DNA of 64,000 nucleotides from Macquaria australasica (lineage: Eukaryota > Chordata > Actinopteri > Centrarchiformes > Percichthyidae): positions 62,001-126,000 of the forward strand of contig SEMN01001005.1 of assembly GCA_005408345.1 (NCBI GenBank), in the 5' to 3' direction. Within the stretch, counting starts at the first letter, position 1. Each line of letters opens with the position of its first letter. Positions 44,023-56,471 of this stretch are shown here, piece after piece. A program made the translations under genes and the position numbers. The notes beneath the pieces are model-generated. The model made no database searches and was not told the DNA's origin. It worked only from the letters and a program-made list of their open reading frames with translations.

Positions 44023-44586
44023 CTAGGGAGTGGAAGGTGCTGGAGATTGTTTAACAGTCTTACAGCTTGTGGAAAGAAGCTGTTGAGCATCCTGCTGGAC
44101 CTGCAGTGGATGCTCCTGTATCTCTTCCCTGAAGGCAGGAGTAAGAACAAACCCTGAGAGGAGTGATGGGAGTCTTTTAGCATGGTGGAAAATCTCCATC
44201 AAAAAAGAGAGGGGGGCACCTATGATTTCGCTTGCTGTCTTCACCACTCTGTTTAGCTGCTGTTGTTCGTAGGCTTTACAGTTTCCAAACCAGGGTGTGA
44301 TGTTATAGGTGAGGATGCTCTCAATGGTGCCCCTGTAGAAGGTAATGAGATGTGGGATGGAGAGTCCAGCCTTTCTGAGTCTCCGGAGAGGATGTAGCCG
44401 CTGCTGTGCCTTTTTGACAACTGCTGTGGTATTGGCGGTGGATGTCAGGTCGTCAGATAGGTGAACTCCCAGAAACCTGATGCTCCTGACCCTCTCCACC
44501 GCAGCTCCGTCGATTGTCAGTGGTTTGTGGTGCCTGTCACCACCTCTCCTAAAGTTAATTACCATCTCCTTTCGTTTTTTCCACAT
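44023..44586 (-). pseudogene. LINE C-terminal region
   Basis: Overlaps the RT frame by about 30 bases in a different frame. Encodes FLGVHLSDDLT, KKAQQRLHPLRRLRK and NRVVKTASEIIG, the conserved tail of this RT group. Confidence 0.82.
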
Positions 44587-46111
44587 TCAGTACCAGATTG
44601 TGAGATGAACACCATGATGTGAGTTTCTCTACCTCCATCCTGTAAGCAGACTCATCATTCCCACTAATGAGACCCACCACTGTTGTGTCATCAGCAAACT
44701 TTAGGATGTAGTTATTGCTGTGTGTAGCAGTACGGTCGTGGGTGAGCAGACAGAACAGCAGGGGACTCAGCACACAGCCTTGCAGTGAGCCTGTGCTCAC
44801 TTGAATGGTTCTTGATGTCCTACTGCCCACTCTGACTGTCTGTTGCCGCTGCAAGAGGAAATTAACAACCCAATTGCAGATGCCGGTGTCGACCTCCAGC
44901 AATCTCAGTTTTTCCACAAGTTGTTGTGGGATGATTGTATTAAATGCTGAGCTGAAGTCGATGAAAAGAATCCGGGCATAAGTGTTCTTTTCCTCCAGGT
45001 GTGACAGGATGAGGTGGAGTGTCGTGAAGACTGCATCCTCTGTGGAGCGGTTGGTTCTGTAAGCAAATTGTAGAGGGTCCAGGTTTGCAGGGATGCACTT
45101 TTTAATGTATTGCATGACCAGTCTCTCAAAGCATTTCATGATTATTGGTGTGAGGGCCACAGGGCGATAGTCATTGAGGCAGGCTGGATTTGGCTTTTTT
45201 GGGACAGGGACGATGGTGGCACTTTTGTGGCAGGTTGGCACTACTGCTTGGCTGAGGGTGACATTGAAAATGTCTGCCAAAACATTTTTTAGTTCCTCAG
45301 CACAGTCCTTTAAGACACACCCAGGGATGTTATCTGGCCCAGTAGCCTTGCGTGGGTTAATGCTGGAAAGGGCCTTTTTTACTGCAGCTGTGGACAGCTG
45401 GAGTACCTGGTTGTTTGAAGGTGAAGGAAGCATGTTTGCCTCGATGGTATTGCTGGCCTCGAAACGTGCATAGAATTTGTTAAGTTCGTCTGGTAGAGAG
45501 GGATCACTATGGCATAAACTCAGGGGAGGGGGCTTATAGTCAGTGATGGTGTGAAATCCTTGCCACAACTGACTTGAGTCTTTATCATCAGTAAAGTGAC
45601 TATTCAGTTTTTGTCCATATAGTCTTTTTGCCTCCCTGATCCCCCGACTCAGGTCCTTCTTGGCCAGCCTGTACGCTGCTGTGTCTCCAGACCTGAATGC
45701 GGCATTGCGGGCTCTCAGCAGTGAACAGACATCTCCAGTTAACCATGGTTTCTGATTGGCTCGCCTCTTGATGGTCTTGACTACTGTCACATCATCTGTA
45801 CATTTATTTATGTATCCCATGACGGACTCTGTGTACTCCTGCAAGTCAGTAATACTGTCATAAGTAGCCGCCTCCCTGAAAATGTCCCACTGTGTTCTTT
45901 CAAAACAGTCCTGCAGTGCTGAGATGGATCCCTCTGGCCAAGTTATTTCTCTGACTACTGGCCTGTCCTGCTTCACCCTAGGTCTGTATTCTGGTGTGAG
46001 CATAATAGCCAGGTGATCTGAGCTGCCAACATGGGGGAGAGAGACTGCCTTGTATGAGTCTTTGATGTTGGTGTACACCAGATCTAAAGTGCTCTCACCT
46101 CCTAGTTGCAA
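44555..46111 (-). pseudogene. LINE reverse transcriptase region
   Basis: About 518 codons. Begins with the endonuclease end (STLDLVYTNI, GSSDHLAI), then ARNAAFRSGD, and the RT core with NDYRPVALTPIIMKCFERLV, PLQFAYRTNRSTEDAV, IDFSSAFNTI, GSLQGCVLSPLLF and the catalytic FADDT. The catalytic residues are present, but neighbouring frameshifts make it non-functional as it stands. Confidence 0.88.
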
Positions 46112-46583
46112 TTTTCACATGCTGGTAGAATTTGGGCAGGACAGACTTTAGGCTTGCCTGATTAAAGTCTCCAGCCACGATGAAAAAAGCCTCGGGATGT
46201 TTTCTCTGCTGTTCACTGATGTTGGCGTGGAGCTCCGACACAGCCTTTTTACCGTTAGTGCTCGGTGGTACATAAACGGCTGTTATGGTGGCTGACGTTA
46301 GTTCCCGGGGCACGTACAATGGTCGGCATCTCACAGTCACGAACTCAACGTGAGGTGAGCAGCATCTTGGCACCACATTTTGTTGACGTATACAGCCAGC
46401 CCTCCTCCCCTCAGCTACTCTGCCCGCTCTGTGTAGTATTATCCCCTCCAGCTGAATCGCTGCATCAGAGATCTTGTGATTTAACCAGGTCTCTGTGAAA
46501 ACGGAGACACAGCAGTCCCTCACAGCCCTCCACAGTCTGATGTAGTCCAAGTTATTGTCCAAAGAGCGAACATTTGCCAGCAT
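46095..46583 (-). pseudogene. LINE endonuclease fragment
   Basis: Encodes LANVRSLDNNLDYIRLWRAV, then VFTETWLN and VAGDFNQASLK, hallmarks of the APE-type endonuclease (DFN motif). The N-terminal residues upstream of LANVRSL are absent or in another frame. A frameshift at about 46095-46111 separates it from the reverse transcriptase. Confidence 0.8.
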
Positions 46584-47314
46584 GAGTGTGGGTCAGCTAT
46601 GGCGTCAGATTTATGGAAACGTTGGTAATCAGATCACTGGAGTTTAGTGTGCGGTCATCTTCTCTGGTTGTAGCGCCACCACCTGCCCAGTAATGTTGTG
46701 CTGTGATTGAACAACAGTGTGAAAGGCTGCCTGCACACAAAGATTTACTTTTCTGTCACATAAATGGCTCATTTGTACACATGTACAGTATTTCCTGCAG
46801 CCTGCTCTGTGATAGCTGCTGCTGCTGTGGTGCATTCAGGTGTTGTAGGAACTTGTGGCTTCTGAATTTTGTTTTACAAGTCTGTAATTTAGTATTCTGG
46901 AAAGAGCTATTTGATTTGGTATTAATTTTTAGCAAAATAAATGATTGTGAATAGAGAAAAGCTCAATTTAAACCTGAGTAAATAATCATTCATTATTAAT
47001 GTATTATTGGAATCTCTATTCTCCGTATATGTTGGATTGAACTCAGTGCATGTTCACCTTCCTGCTGTGAACTGACTACTGGATAACACCAGCAGGTAAC
47101 TGGAGTTGTAGCAAGTGAACATTGTCTGTATTTTCATTTTAATTAATGCAAAATTACACAGTTCTTTTTTTGAGTTACTTTAACTGTAACTTAACCAAAA
47201 CAGATTTATTTACGTCATTTAAACACCAACATTTTGACCAAAACCCATTTTAATGAAATCTGTTGAAGCCGATAGAGACGCTCATAAACACATCATGTTA
47301 CACACACAAACACA

Positions 47315-47369
<55 letters not shown>

Positions 47370-47468
47370 AGAGAGAGACAGATAAACCCACCTGATTTCC
47401 TGTAAATGCAGAGGGGAGGAGCAACACTGACCATGTGATCCAGGCTCATGAGAACACGGAAGGAACCT
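46584..47468. other. intergenic, nothing coding
   Basis: AT-rich sequence with a (CA)n array at 47310-47366. The first 100 bases may belong to the LINE. Confidence 0.55.
47310..47366. repeat. (CA)n microsatellite
   Basis: About 28 CA units followed by GAGAGA. Confidence 0.95.
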
Positions 47469-47479
47469 GAAAGTGAAAG
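47469..47479 (+). promoter_or_regulatory. ISRE-like site (GAAAGTGAAAG)
   Basis: Matches the interferon-stimulated response element core GAAANNGAAA and sits about 430 bp ahead of the first NLR coding exon, just before a likely 5' non-coding exon. A role in interferon induction is inferred. Confidence 0.45.
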
Positions 47480-47551
47480 AGTTTGTCAGTGAGTTCAGAC
47501 TCCGTTTTGAGTGGACGGAGCAGAAGGAGCAGAAGTGGAGGCTGAGGCAGG
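47480..47551 (+). other. probable 5' non-coding exon of the NLR gene
   Basis: Purine-rich sequence ending GCTGAGGCAGG with donor GTGAGA at 47552. The transcription start is not defined. Confidence 0.4.
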
Positions 47552-47782
47552 GTGAGAGTTAATCCAACACTTTTATTATTTGACTGTCAGAGTGTGTGAG
47601 TCAGTTTTCTCCCTGTGGACTGTAGAGGAAAGAAATGTTAGAATGAACTCAACACTTTGATTCATGTGGACACAAAGTCGTGATTGGCTGAATAATTCAC
47701 ATTAAACCTTCAGTAACCAAGAAAACAAGCTCAGACTGAAAGACGAGAGAGCTGCTGCTTTATTATACTGTATACTGCTGTT

Positions 47783-47819
<37 letters not shown>

Positions 47820-47902
47820 TCCTGTTCTTTTGGGTGTTTCTGGATTCTTGTGTTGTGAGCTCACAGTCAGTGTTCCTGTGTTGACTGACTTCAGATCAGA
47901 AG

Positions 47903-48033
47903 ATGAGTGTTTGTGTGGAGGAAGAGGAGGACAGAGCAGAGTCTCCAGGATCCAGCTGTCTGTCTATGAAGAGTGAGAGGTCTAAAGGTAGACCTCCAGA
48001 CTTCAGTACTGAACCTGGACCCTCAGACACAAA
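47903..48033 (+). CDS. NLR coding exon 1
   Basis: Starts MSVCVEEEEDRAESPGSSC, then SMKSERSKGRPPDFSTEPG, a leader peptide typical of fish NLRP12/NLRC3-like proteins. Acceptor GACTTCAG, donor GTAAGA, phase 2 out. Confidence 0.85.
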
Positions 48034-48648
48034 GTAAGAGAACTGACACTAACTCATTCACTGTTTGCTGCTAATGTTTTGCCATTTGCCAACTGTAAAG
48101 TAAAATCAGGCTTCATGATTAGAGAGTTTTTGTATCACATCTACACTTGCCCCCCCGCCTACGAGTGTCACTTTTTGTCCTTCAGGTCTGGATGTCGTTA
48201 ATTAAGCTTTTACTTACTATAAATTAGAGTAGGTGAGGTACCACGACCCTCACTGACGAGGGACTCAGTCAAAGAAAAATGTACAGACAGCGACAGAGAC
48301 TGGGAGTCAGTTCAATTCACGTATTTGCATCAAATATCGCAAATTCAGCCCTTCTCAGAGACTTGGTGCCTGTCCTCCCAGGTACCAGGTTCAACTCTGC
48401 CTAACAGCCTCCTACCCAGTTCCCAACAAACTCATGCAATTAAAGGAGCGCAGTCGAGGCGGAGCACAGATGGTGGAATATAAACTTTTCATAAACACTA
48501 CACAGTGTGCAGTCATACAGTCAAACTGCAGGGTTCAAACTCTGCTCAGGTCAATCTGGACTTTAACTCAGCAGTTTGCTCTTTTTCTCCCATCCTGCTT
48601 CATCTTGTTATTTTTCAATGCAACTGACTGACTGTCAGGACAAGTTCA

Positions 48649-48711
<63 letters not shown>

Positions 48712-51700
48712 TTTTATGAGTACATGGTGAGAGTACATTATTGTTTATAGTGAGATTACATCAGTGTATTTTATATGGATAAACTAACAGTTATAGTATA
48801 GAGATGGAATACGTTAGTTATTATATGTAGATTAACTAACAGTGTACACAATTCATTTTTCACTTCCACATGTACAACACATACAGCCTATATCCCATTA
48901 CAAAAGGGGAAATCACTATAGTTATAACACTAAGTTTATACTTTTATATCAACTGATGGTTTTAGGGGCTGCTGCAGCCCCTGAGCACCCCTGCTTTCTG
49001 TGTCCATGCTATGTGCATAAACAATGTCTGCATTTATGTCTGCACTATATTCCTTTAAAATGTCATGGAAAATGACTTTTTAAGCTGTATTTAATACAAA
49101 TGTTCTTAATATAATTGCTAACTAAAATTTGTGACACAAAGAGAAATCATTGGTGCCATCTTCCCTGTAGTTTCTCTGACAGCTGTCAGTCACGTAGAAC
49201 AGCTGTAATCTGGTCTAAGAGGACGGTTACAAACTTGTAAACCTCCTAATTATCAACAGTAGCAGCAGTTTGTGTATTTAGAGCTTCTTAAATGACTTTG
49301 TGATCAGAGAATTTATCAAGGATTCATGATGAATAAAAACATCTTGGTGTTTGCAGAGTTCAGTCCAACAGACAGAGAGCAGAGTCTCCAGGATCCAGCT
49401 GTCTGTCTATGAAGAGTGACCGGTCTAAAGATTTTCCTCCAGACTTCAGTACTGAACCTGGACGCTCAGACACAAAGTAAGAGACTGTTTTTACTGTAAA
49501 CTGACCTGATGGAAGATGATGCACTGAGGATGAAGACAAAATGCCCAATCGTTGAAGTTGCTCTAAAGATTTGCAGCTATTCAAAATCTGAAAGAATCTG
49601 CTTCAGAAATTAATTTTCTCGTATTTGTTCGCCAAATATTTAGTTGGTTTAGTTCTTCCTCAGATCAGCTGTTATGATCCACCGGATGCTTCTTGAATCA
49701 GTTCACATCATAATTGCGGTGAAAAAGCATTTGTAGAAAATCTTTGCTCACCTTGATTCTGTGTGTTGACGGTTTGAGTTTAGGCTTTAACTAACTGCTT
49801 GTGTAAAATATGATGAAGAAAGTTTGAGCTCAAAGGTCCACTTACTAATGATCTGAGCTTGCAGCTGAAAGCTTTGAATCTTGAGTAAGTGGACCTTTGA
49901 GCTCAGATTCTCTCCACCATATGTCGTTCCTAAAGGTGAAGAACGAACATCCATGGGCAGAACTTATGTAAAAGTTATCAGCGGATAAACAATCTCTTTT
50001 TTAGAATATTTTAATTGCACTGATGTCTTCGTTTGATAGTTGACGGTAGCAGAGTCAGACTGATAATCTGGACTTTCTGTCAGAGTCCAGAACGGCCTGT
50101 GGACCGAACACAGTCAAGGTCCGTCAGACCTGCTAAACTGAGGCGGGCACCCATCAGCATGCGTGTCTGTCTGAGTAATAAGCATTTCTACTGATATTAC
50201 CTTCACTGTTAAATAGCTTCATCGTGTTTAAATGCTCGGACCTTATGTTCCATGAGATATCGTGTCGCTGCCAATTATTGCGTTTCCTACATTTTGTTTA
50301 TCATGAAATGTTGTTGAAGCAGTTTTGAACAATAGCAAACAGGTGCGACGTATGTTGTTAAACTTGTTATTATTCTTAGTGATCTGCAGATGTTCTCCAG
50401 AGTAGTAGAGGGCAAGTTGTGTTCTTGTACTGGTTCTGTCAAACTGGCTGCTTTTATGTCCCAGTCCGTCCCTGGACAGTAGAGAGAGACAGGAAACATA
50501 AAGGGAATGAAATACAAACAAGGCAGCCGCCTGCTCTTGATCCTGTGACACCGCTGTTATATGCTATGTGTCTGAGACAGCTGGTTTACCACAATCATTT
50601 AGATCACTTCTAACCTCAGTTCAAACCTAACTAACTCAAGCTAAGCTGCCCACAGTGACTGTAAACAGTAAAGGACATAATCAGCTCTCTTTATTGGAAG
50701 GCTTTTATTGTGAAGTAGCAGCAGGAAGTGTTGAGTTTGTATTAATAACAAACTGCAGGCAGATCTCTAAATGTTTAATAGGACACACAGACAGGAAAAG
50801 CAGTTAATTAGTGTTTATGAAAGCAGGAGAGTTGAAATAAAAGGAACAATCCTTTTCATTACAGACTGAAAGCTGAATTCAAACAGAAGGTAATGACTCT
50901 TTTACTGTTCTCTGTGACCATCTGAACTTCCAGACAGTGTCGGACAAATCTTGATATTTTTCAACAACAACCAACAAATCATGTTAGTTATAAAGAAATG
51001 TCTTCACAGAGAGAGGAAGAGGAGTCATGTTTCTGTGGAGGAGCAGCCGTCCTGCTGTACTTTGTGTCAGGACGTCCTGAAGGATCCAGTCTCTACCATC
51101 TGTGGACACTGGTTCTGCAGACAGTGCATCACCTCATACTGGGACCAGTCTGCTTCATCAGGAGACTCCTCCTGTCCCCAGTGTGGAGAAAGATCCAGAA
51201 CAAGACCTGGACTGCAGACAGCCAGTCAGACCAGCACTGTACAAAGTAAGACTGAACATCTGTCTGCTGATCATTTCTGAAAACAGGACTTTCTGTTTAA
51301 TTACAGGGACATTTGTTGTGTCATGCAGAGAATTTAATATTATCATGAATATCATTGATTCAAAAACATTTTTATTTATCCAGATTCTCGCTCTCTGTTT
51401 GGTCTCAGAATATTTCTTCTTCTCTTTCAGCAGATCGTGGTCTGCAGGAGGTTTTAGATGAACATAAGATCAGTCTGAGGAGGAGATGTGAACGTGTGAC
51501 TGAAGGAACTGATGAAACAGGAAGTGGAACCCTCCTCAACAGGATCTACACTGAGCTCTACATCACAGAGGGACAGAGTGAAGAGGTTAATACCCAACAT
51601 GAGGTGAGGCAGCTTGAGACAGCTTCCAAGATGGAGACCCTCCATGACACTCCAATCAAGTGCCACGACATCTTTAAAGCCTCACCTGGCCAACAGAGAC

Positions 51701-54700
51701 ACATCAGAGTCGTTCTGACGAACGGCGTCGCTGGCGTTGGAAAAACCTTCTCAGTGCAGAAGTTCACTCTGGACTGGGCAGAGGGCTTGGAGAACCAAGA
51801 TGTCAGTCTACTGGTTCTGCTTTCGTTCAGGGAGCTGAACTTGATCAAAGATGAGCAGCACAGTCTTCTCATGCTGCTCCATGTTTTCCATCCAACATTA
51901 CAGAAGGTCACAGCAGAGAAGCTCGCTGTCTGTAAACTTTTGTTCATCTTTGACGGCCTGGATGAAAGCACTTTCATTGGATTTCCACAACAATGAGGTT
52001 GTGTCTGACGTCACACAGAAGTCATCAGTCAACGTGCTGTTGACAAACCTCATCGAGGGGAATCTGCTTCCCTCGGCTCTCGTCTGGATAACTTCCCGAC
52101 CTGCAGCAGCCAATCAGATCCCTCCTTCATGTGTTGGCAGGGTAACAGAAGTACGAGGCTTCACTGACGCCCAGAAGGAGGAGTACTTCAGGAGGAGATT
52201 CAGTGATGAAGAGCTGTCCAGCAGAATCATCTCACACATCAAGACATCCAGGAGCCTCCACATCATGTGTCTAATCCCAGTCTTCTGCTGGATCACTGCT
52301 ACAGTTCTGGATCACATGTTGACTACGGACCAGAGAGGAGAGCTGCCCAAGACCCTGACTGACATGTACTCACACTTTGTTCTGGTTCAGACAAAGAGGA
52401 AGAAGCAGAAGTATGATGAGGGACATGAGACGAGTCCACAGGAGCTGACGGAGGCTGACAGGGAAGTTCTTCTGAAGCTGGGGAGGCTGGCGTTTGAACA
52501 TCTGGAGAAAGGAAACATCATGTTCTACCAAGAAGACCTGGAGCAGTGTGGTCTTGATGTCACAGAGGCCTTGGTGCACTCAGGAGTTTGTACAGAGATC
52601 TTCAAAAGAGAGTGTGTGATCTTCCAGAAAACAGTCTACTGCTTTGTTCATCTGAGCATTCAGGAGTTTCTGGCTGCAGTCTACATGTTCCACTGTTACA
52701 CCAGCAGCAACACAGAGGTACTGGAGTCTTCCCTGGGAAAAGACTGGTACTACAAACAAAAATTGTATTTTGGAAACAATGATCGCTGTGACCCATCCCT
52801 GGATGTATTTCTGAGGAGCGCCTTTGAGAAATCACTTGAAAGTAAAAATGGCCACCTGGACCTGTTTGTCCGCTTCCTTCATGGCCTCTCTCTGGAGTCC
52901 AACCAGAGACTCTTAGGAGGCCTGCTGGGTCAGACAGACAACAGTCCAGAAAACATCCAGAAAGCCATCAACAACCTGAAGGAGATGAACATGCACAGGA
53001 TCTCTCCTGACAGAAGCATCAACATCTTCCACTGTCTGATGGAGATGAACGACCACTCAGTACATCAGGAGATCCAAGAGTTCCTGAAGTCAGAGAACAG
53101 AACAGAGAAGAAACTCTCTGTGATCCACTGCTCAGCTCTGGCCTACATGCTGCAGATGTCAGAGGAGGTTCTGGATGAGTTGGACCTGACAAAGTACAAC
53201 ACATCAGAGGAGGGACGACAGAGACTGATTCCAGCTGTGAGGAACTGCAGAAAGGCTGTGTAAGTCCAGATGTGATTATCAACACTATAAAGCAACATAA
53301 AGCTGAAGCCATCAGTATTAGAGTAAAGATCCACATTTTTTTACACGCATGCACAATCTCAGGCTTCCACACTACAAAAGTTTCCTTAAACTAGTAATAA
53401 ACCTGCTTATTGAAATAATTCTACATGTGTTTTAGTTTGATTTATTAACAGTGAGGAAGCTCTTCTCTGTCTGTAGTATTTGAATGGACTGGTCTATAAA
53501 CTGGTATATTCTAAATCTACTTTAGTAATGTTCACTGATAGAGAGCGCTTTTTTAAAGCTTGACCCATTATTTCACCTGTTCCATCTGGTCACCTTAATG
53601 TGAGAAATGATATATTTCCTTTCTGCACCATTTCAAGGCAAGATATGCAGAGAAAATAGCAGCACACATTTCCACTGTGGTTTTCATTGAATTTGCAGCC
53701 ACAGTCTTTGTGTATTCAGCACCTGATTGACTCAGACAGCAGCTCATTACACAGTCGGCTCCTGGGACGACCTCCAGGTTCATTCTGCCAGTGAAGGAGA
53801 GCTCAGTAGGTTCAGTTCAGTGGAGGATTTTATCATCACCAAGCTCAGAGAAGAAATGTTGTTAAACAGCTGAACTCCACTTGAGAAAAACTGTTACCCA
53901 TAAAATTATAATAATACAATCTTTAGTACTAATTATACAATTAATGCAATAGGAGTCATTCAGCTCATTTAATGGGAGATGAAAAGCAGATGGAGTGTCT
54001 TAATAAGACGCATCAAAGATGCACAAAATACACACAACCATGACTGAGGTAAATACATACGAGTGCAGTTACAACCTGCAGTGATTTTACAGCTCATTGA
54101 ACATCACGTTAAAATAAAGTTTAGCAAACACAGATCACAGCATCCTGTGATCAAAATATGAAAAATGTTCACATTACAGTCAATGGCAGACACTTTTGTT
54201 TAAAGCCGCAATTTATGGTTCATCATGTTGCTCAGGGACACTTTGACATGTGGACAGGAGGAGCTCAAGATTCAAACTACAAACCTTGTGATCAATGACT
54301 GACCAGCTCTGTCTGACCAACTGACCAGCTGAGCTGCAGCCGCTCATGTTAATGTGCTTTGTGATGCTAAATGCATAGAGTCTGTTTTCATGATAAAAGT
54401 GTCAGATTTTATTAAATTTTAAATATTCTCTGTCATCAGACTTTCTGGCTGTGGACTCTCAGAGACTCACTGTGAAGTCGTGGCCTCAGCTCTGAAGTCC
54501 AACCCCTCCCATCTGAGAGAGCTGGACCTGAGCCGAAACAACCTGCAGGATTCAGGAGTGAAGCTGCTGACTGCTGGACTGGAGAGTTCACACTGTAGAC
54601 TGGAGACTCTGAGGTCAGTTCATGTATTTTGCTCTTGTCCAGTGTACCAGTACCAGTCTACCAAATGTAAATCCATAACAGAAGTTTTAAATTTCCTTCA

Positions 54701-56439
54701 GTTCTCTTGTTTTCTGGGTTTGTCTGAGCACAAATCACAACAGCTCTTTATTAAAATTTGTCAGTCTGAACAGTTTGGCTCCGAATTTAGTCTGTACTCA
54801 AACTGGAATCATGTTATTAAGGAAACTGTAGGACTTATCCTTCAATGTGCTGTGAAATAAAATCAATCAAATAATAATTTTTGTTACATTTGAGACATCT
54901 ATATGTAAAAATAAAAATCTTTTTATGTCTTTTTATTTATAACCTTCAGAACACAGTATTTTGCAGGGACTTATACATTTATACATAAAGCCCCTCTCTC
55001 TCTCTCTCACATACAGACACAAACACACTCTAAAACTCACATACAGGAGCACAGAGACAGAGTGTGAAGCATATTTCCAAATGCAGGTGTTTGAAGTATC
55101 GTGTCTGACCTGTCACCAACGACAGGTGACACTTCAACATGTAATGATGCTTCCATCCAGAAAATGATGTCACTTTGTGTTCTGACTCAACCAGTAAACA
55201 GGAGCATAAATAATACACTATATTTGTACGGAAAGTTACTAGTTTACATTTAAGATTGAGAGAACATGCATCTCACTTTGCTCAGTGCACATTTGATCCA
55301 GTTATGAAGATGATTGAGGATGAAGCTCACAGTCAGTCAGCTGTGTGTTGATGATGACAGTGGTGATGAGGATAATCTAAATCTGTGGTTTGAAATGAGA
55401 GCATCACAAGTGCTGGGACAGGTGTTAAAGAGGTTTGTAAAGTTTTGTATTTACTTAAATTATTATTTATTTTCTTCATATTGACCTTTTTGGAATTCTA
55501 TAGAAAACAAATCAGTATTGTTCATTCAATGACACGTGATTGTTGTGAATTAGAAGAAACAGAAGAAAATGAAAATAATTAAAGTAACAACATGTTTGAT
55601 TTGATAATTATTCCAGACTTGACTGAGATCAGCAGCATGTTATTGATCTGTGTTGACATGAATAGGTGTATGAATGTTGTGGTGACATTTGGATGATGTC
55701 ACATTATGATGATCCACAATAACACAATGACAAAGTCTCTCTACTCATTTTAGGGAAAAGCTCATTGATTAGGACATAGTAATGTTGAGCTACACATTTA
55801 AAACCTGAACACATCTGGTTGGATTATAAATGGATTTATATCTCCATCATTTATTCTTTATTCAGATTGAGGGCCTGCAGGTTGTCAGAGATCAGCTGTG
55901 CTTCTCTGGCCTCAGCTCTGAAGTCCAACCCCTCCCATCTGAGAGATCTGGACCTGAGTGACAACAACCTGCAGGATTCAGGAGTGAAGCTGCTGTGTGG
56001 TTTTCTGCAGAGTCCAGACTGTAGACTGGAGACTCTGAGGTCAGTTCACTGACTCTCTGTTATTATTGTAGATCTGATATGTTTAATTAACAATTGAACC
56101 TAATTTATGTTCCTACATAACTTACATCCATAAAGTTGTAAATGTCCTTTTGTTCATATTTTCATGTTTCTTGAACTAAATTTAGTCTGCAGTCACAAAA
56201 GACTTGTGTTTCTTAAAGAAACTGTAGAAAATGTCCACTGTTAGTTGTTAAAGTCAATTAGTGTTTATAGTTTTTGGTAAATGGTCACATCTGGATACAG
56301 AAGATCCTCTGAACTCACATTTGTTTTATAAAGTTTACTTGCTGAAGTAGAAATATTTCTTTGGTTTCTGTTGATTTCAATGTGTTTTCACAAATAATGT
56401 CTGATCATTGATATTGATCCTTCAGAACACACACACACA

Positions 56440-56471
<32 letters not shown>

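Larger units (their letters stand above)
43800..46583 (-). mobile_element. non-LTR retrotransposon (LINE, CR1/L2-like group), 5' limit unclear
   Basis: On the minus strand there is an endonuclease-like part, a reverse transcriptase and a C-terminal region in three overlapping frames, followed by a 3' tail with a repeated TCTTGAA unit (43800-43816) and no poly(A). A short tandem tail instead of poly(A) is typical of the CR1/L2 side of the LINE tree. It lies between RREB1 and the NLR gene, antisense to both. The 5' end may extend beyond 46583. The exact clade is not certain. Confidence 0.85.

Noticed and set aside
51558..51977. 139-codon minus-strand frame
   Set aside because: Antisense shadow of the FISNA-NACHT exon.
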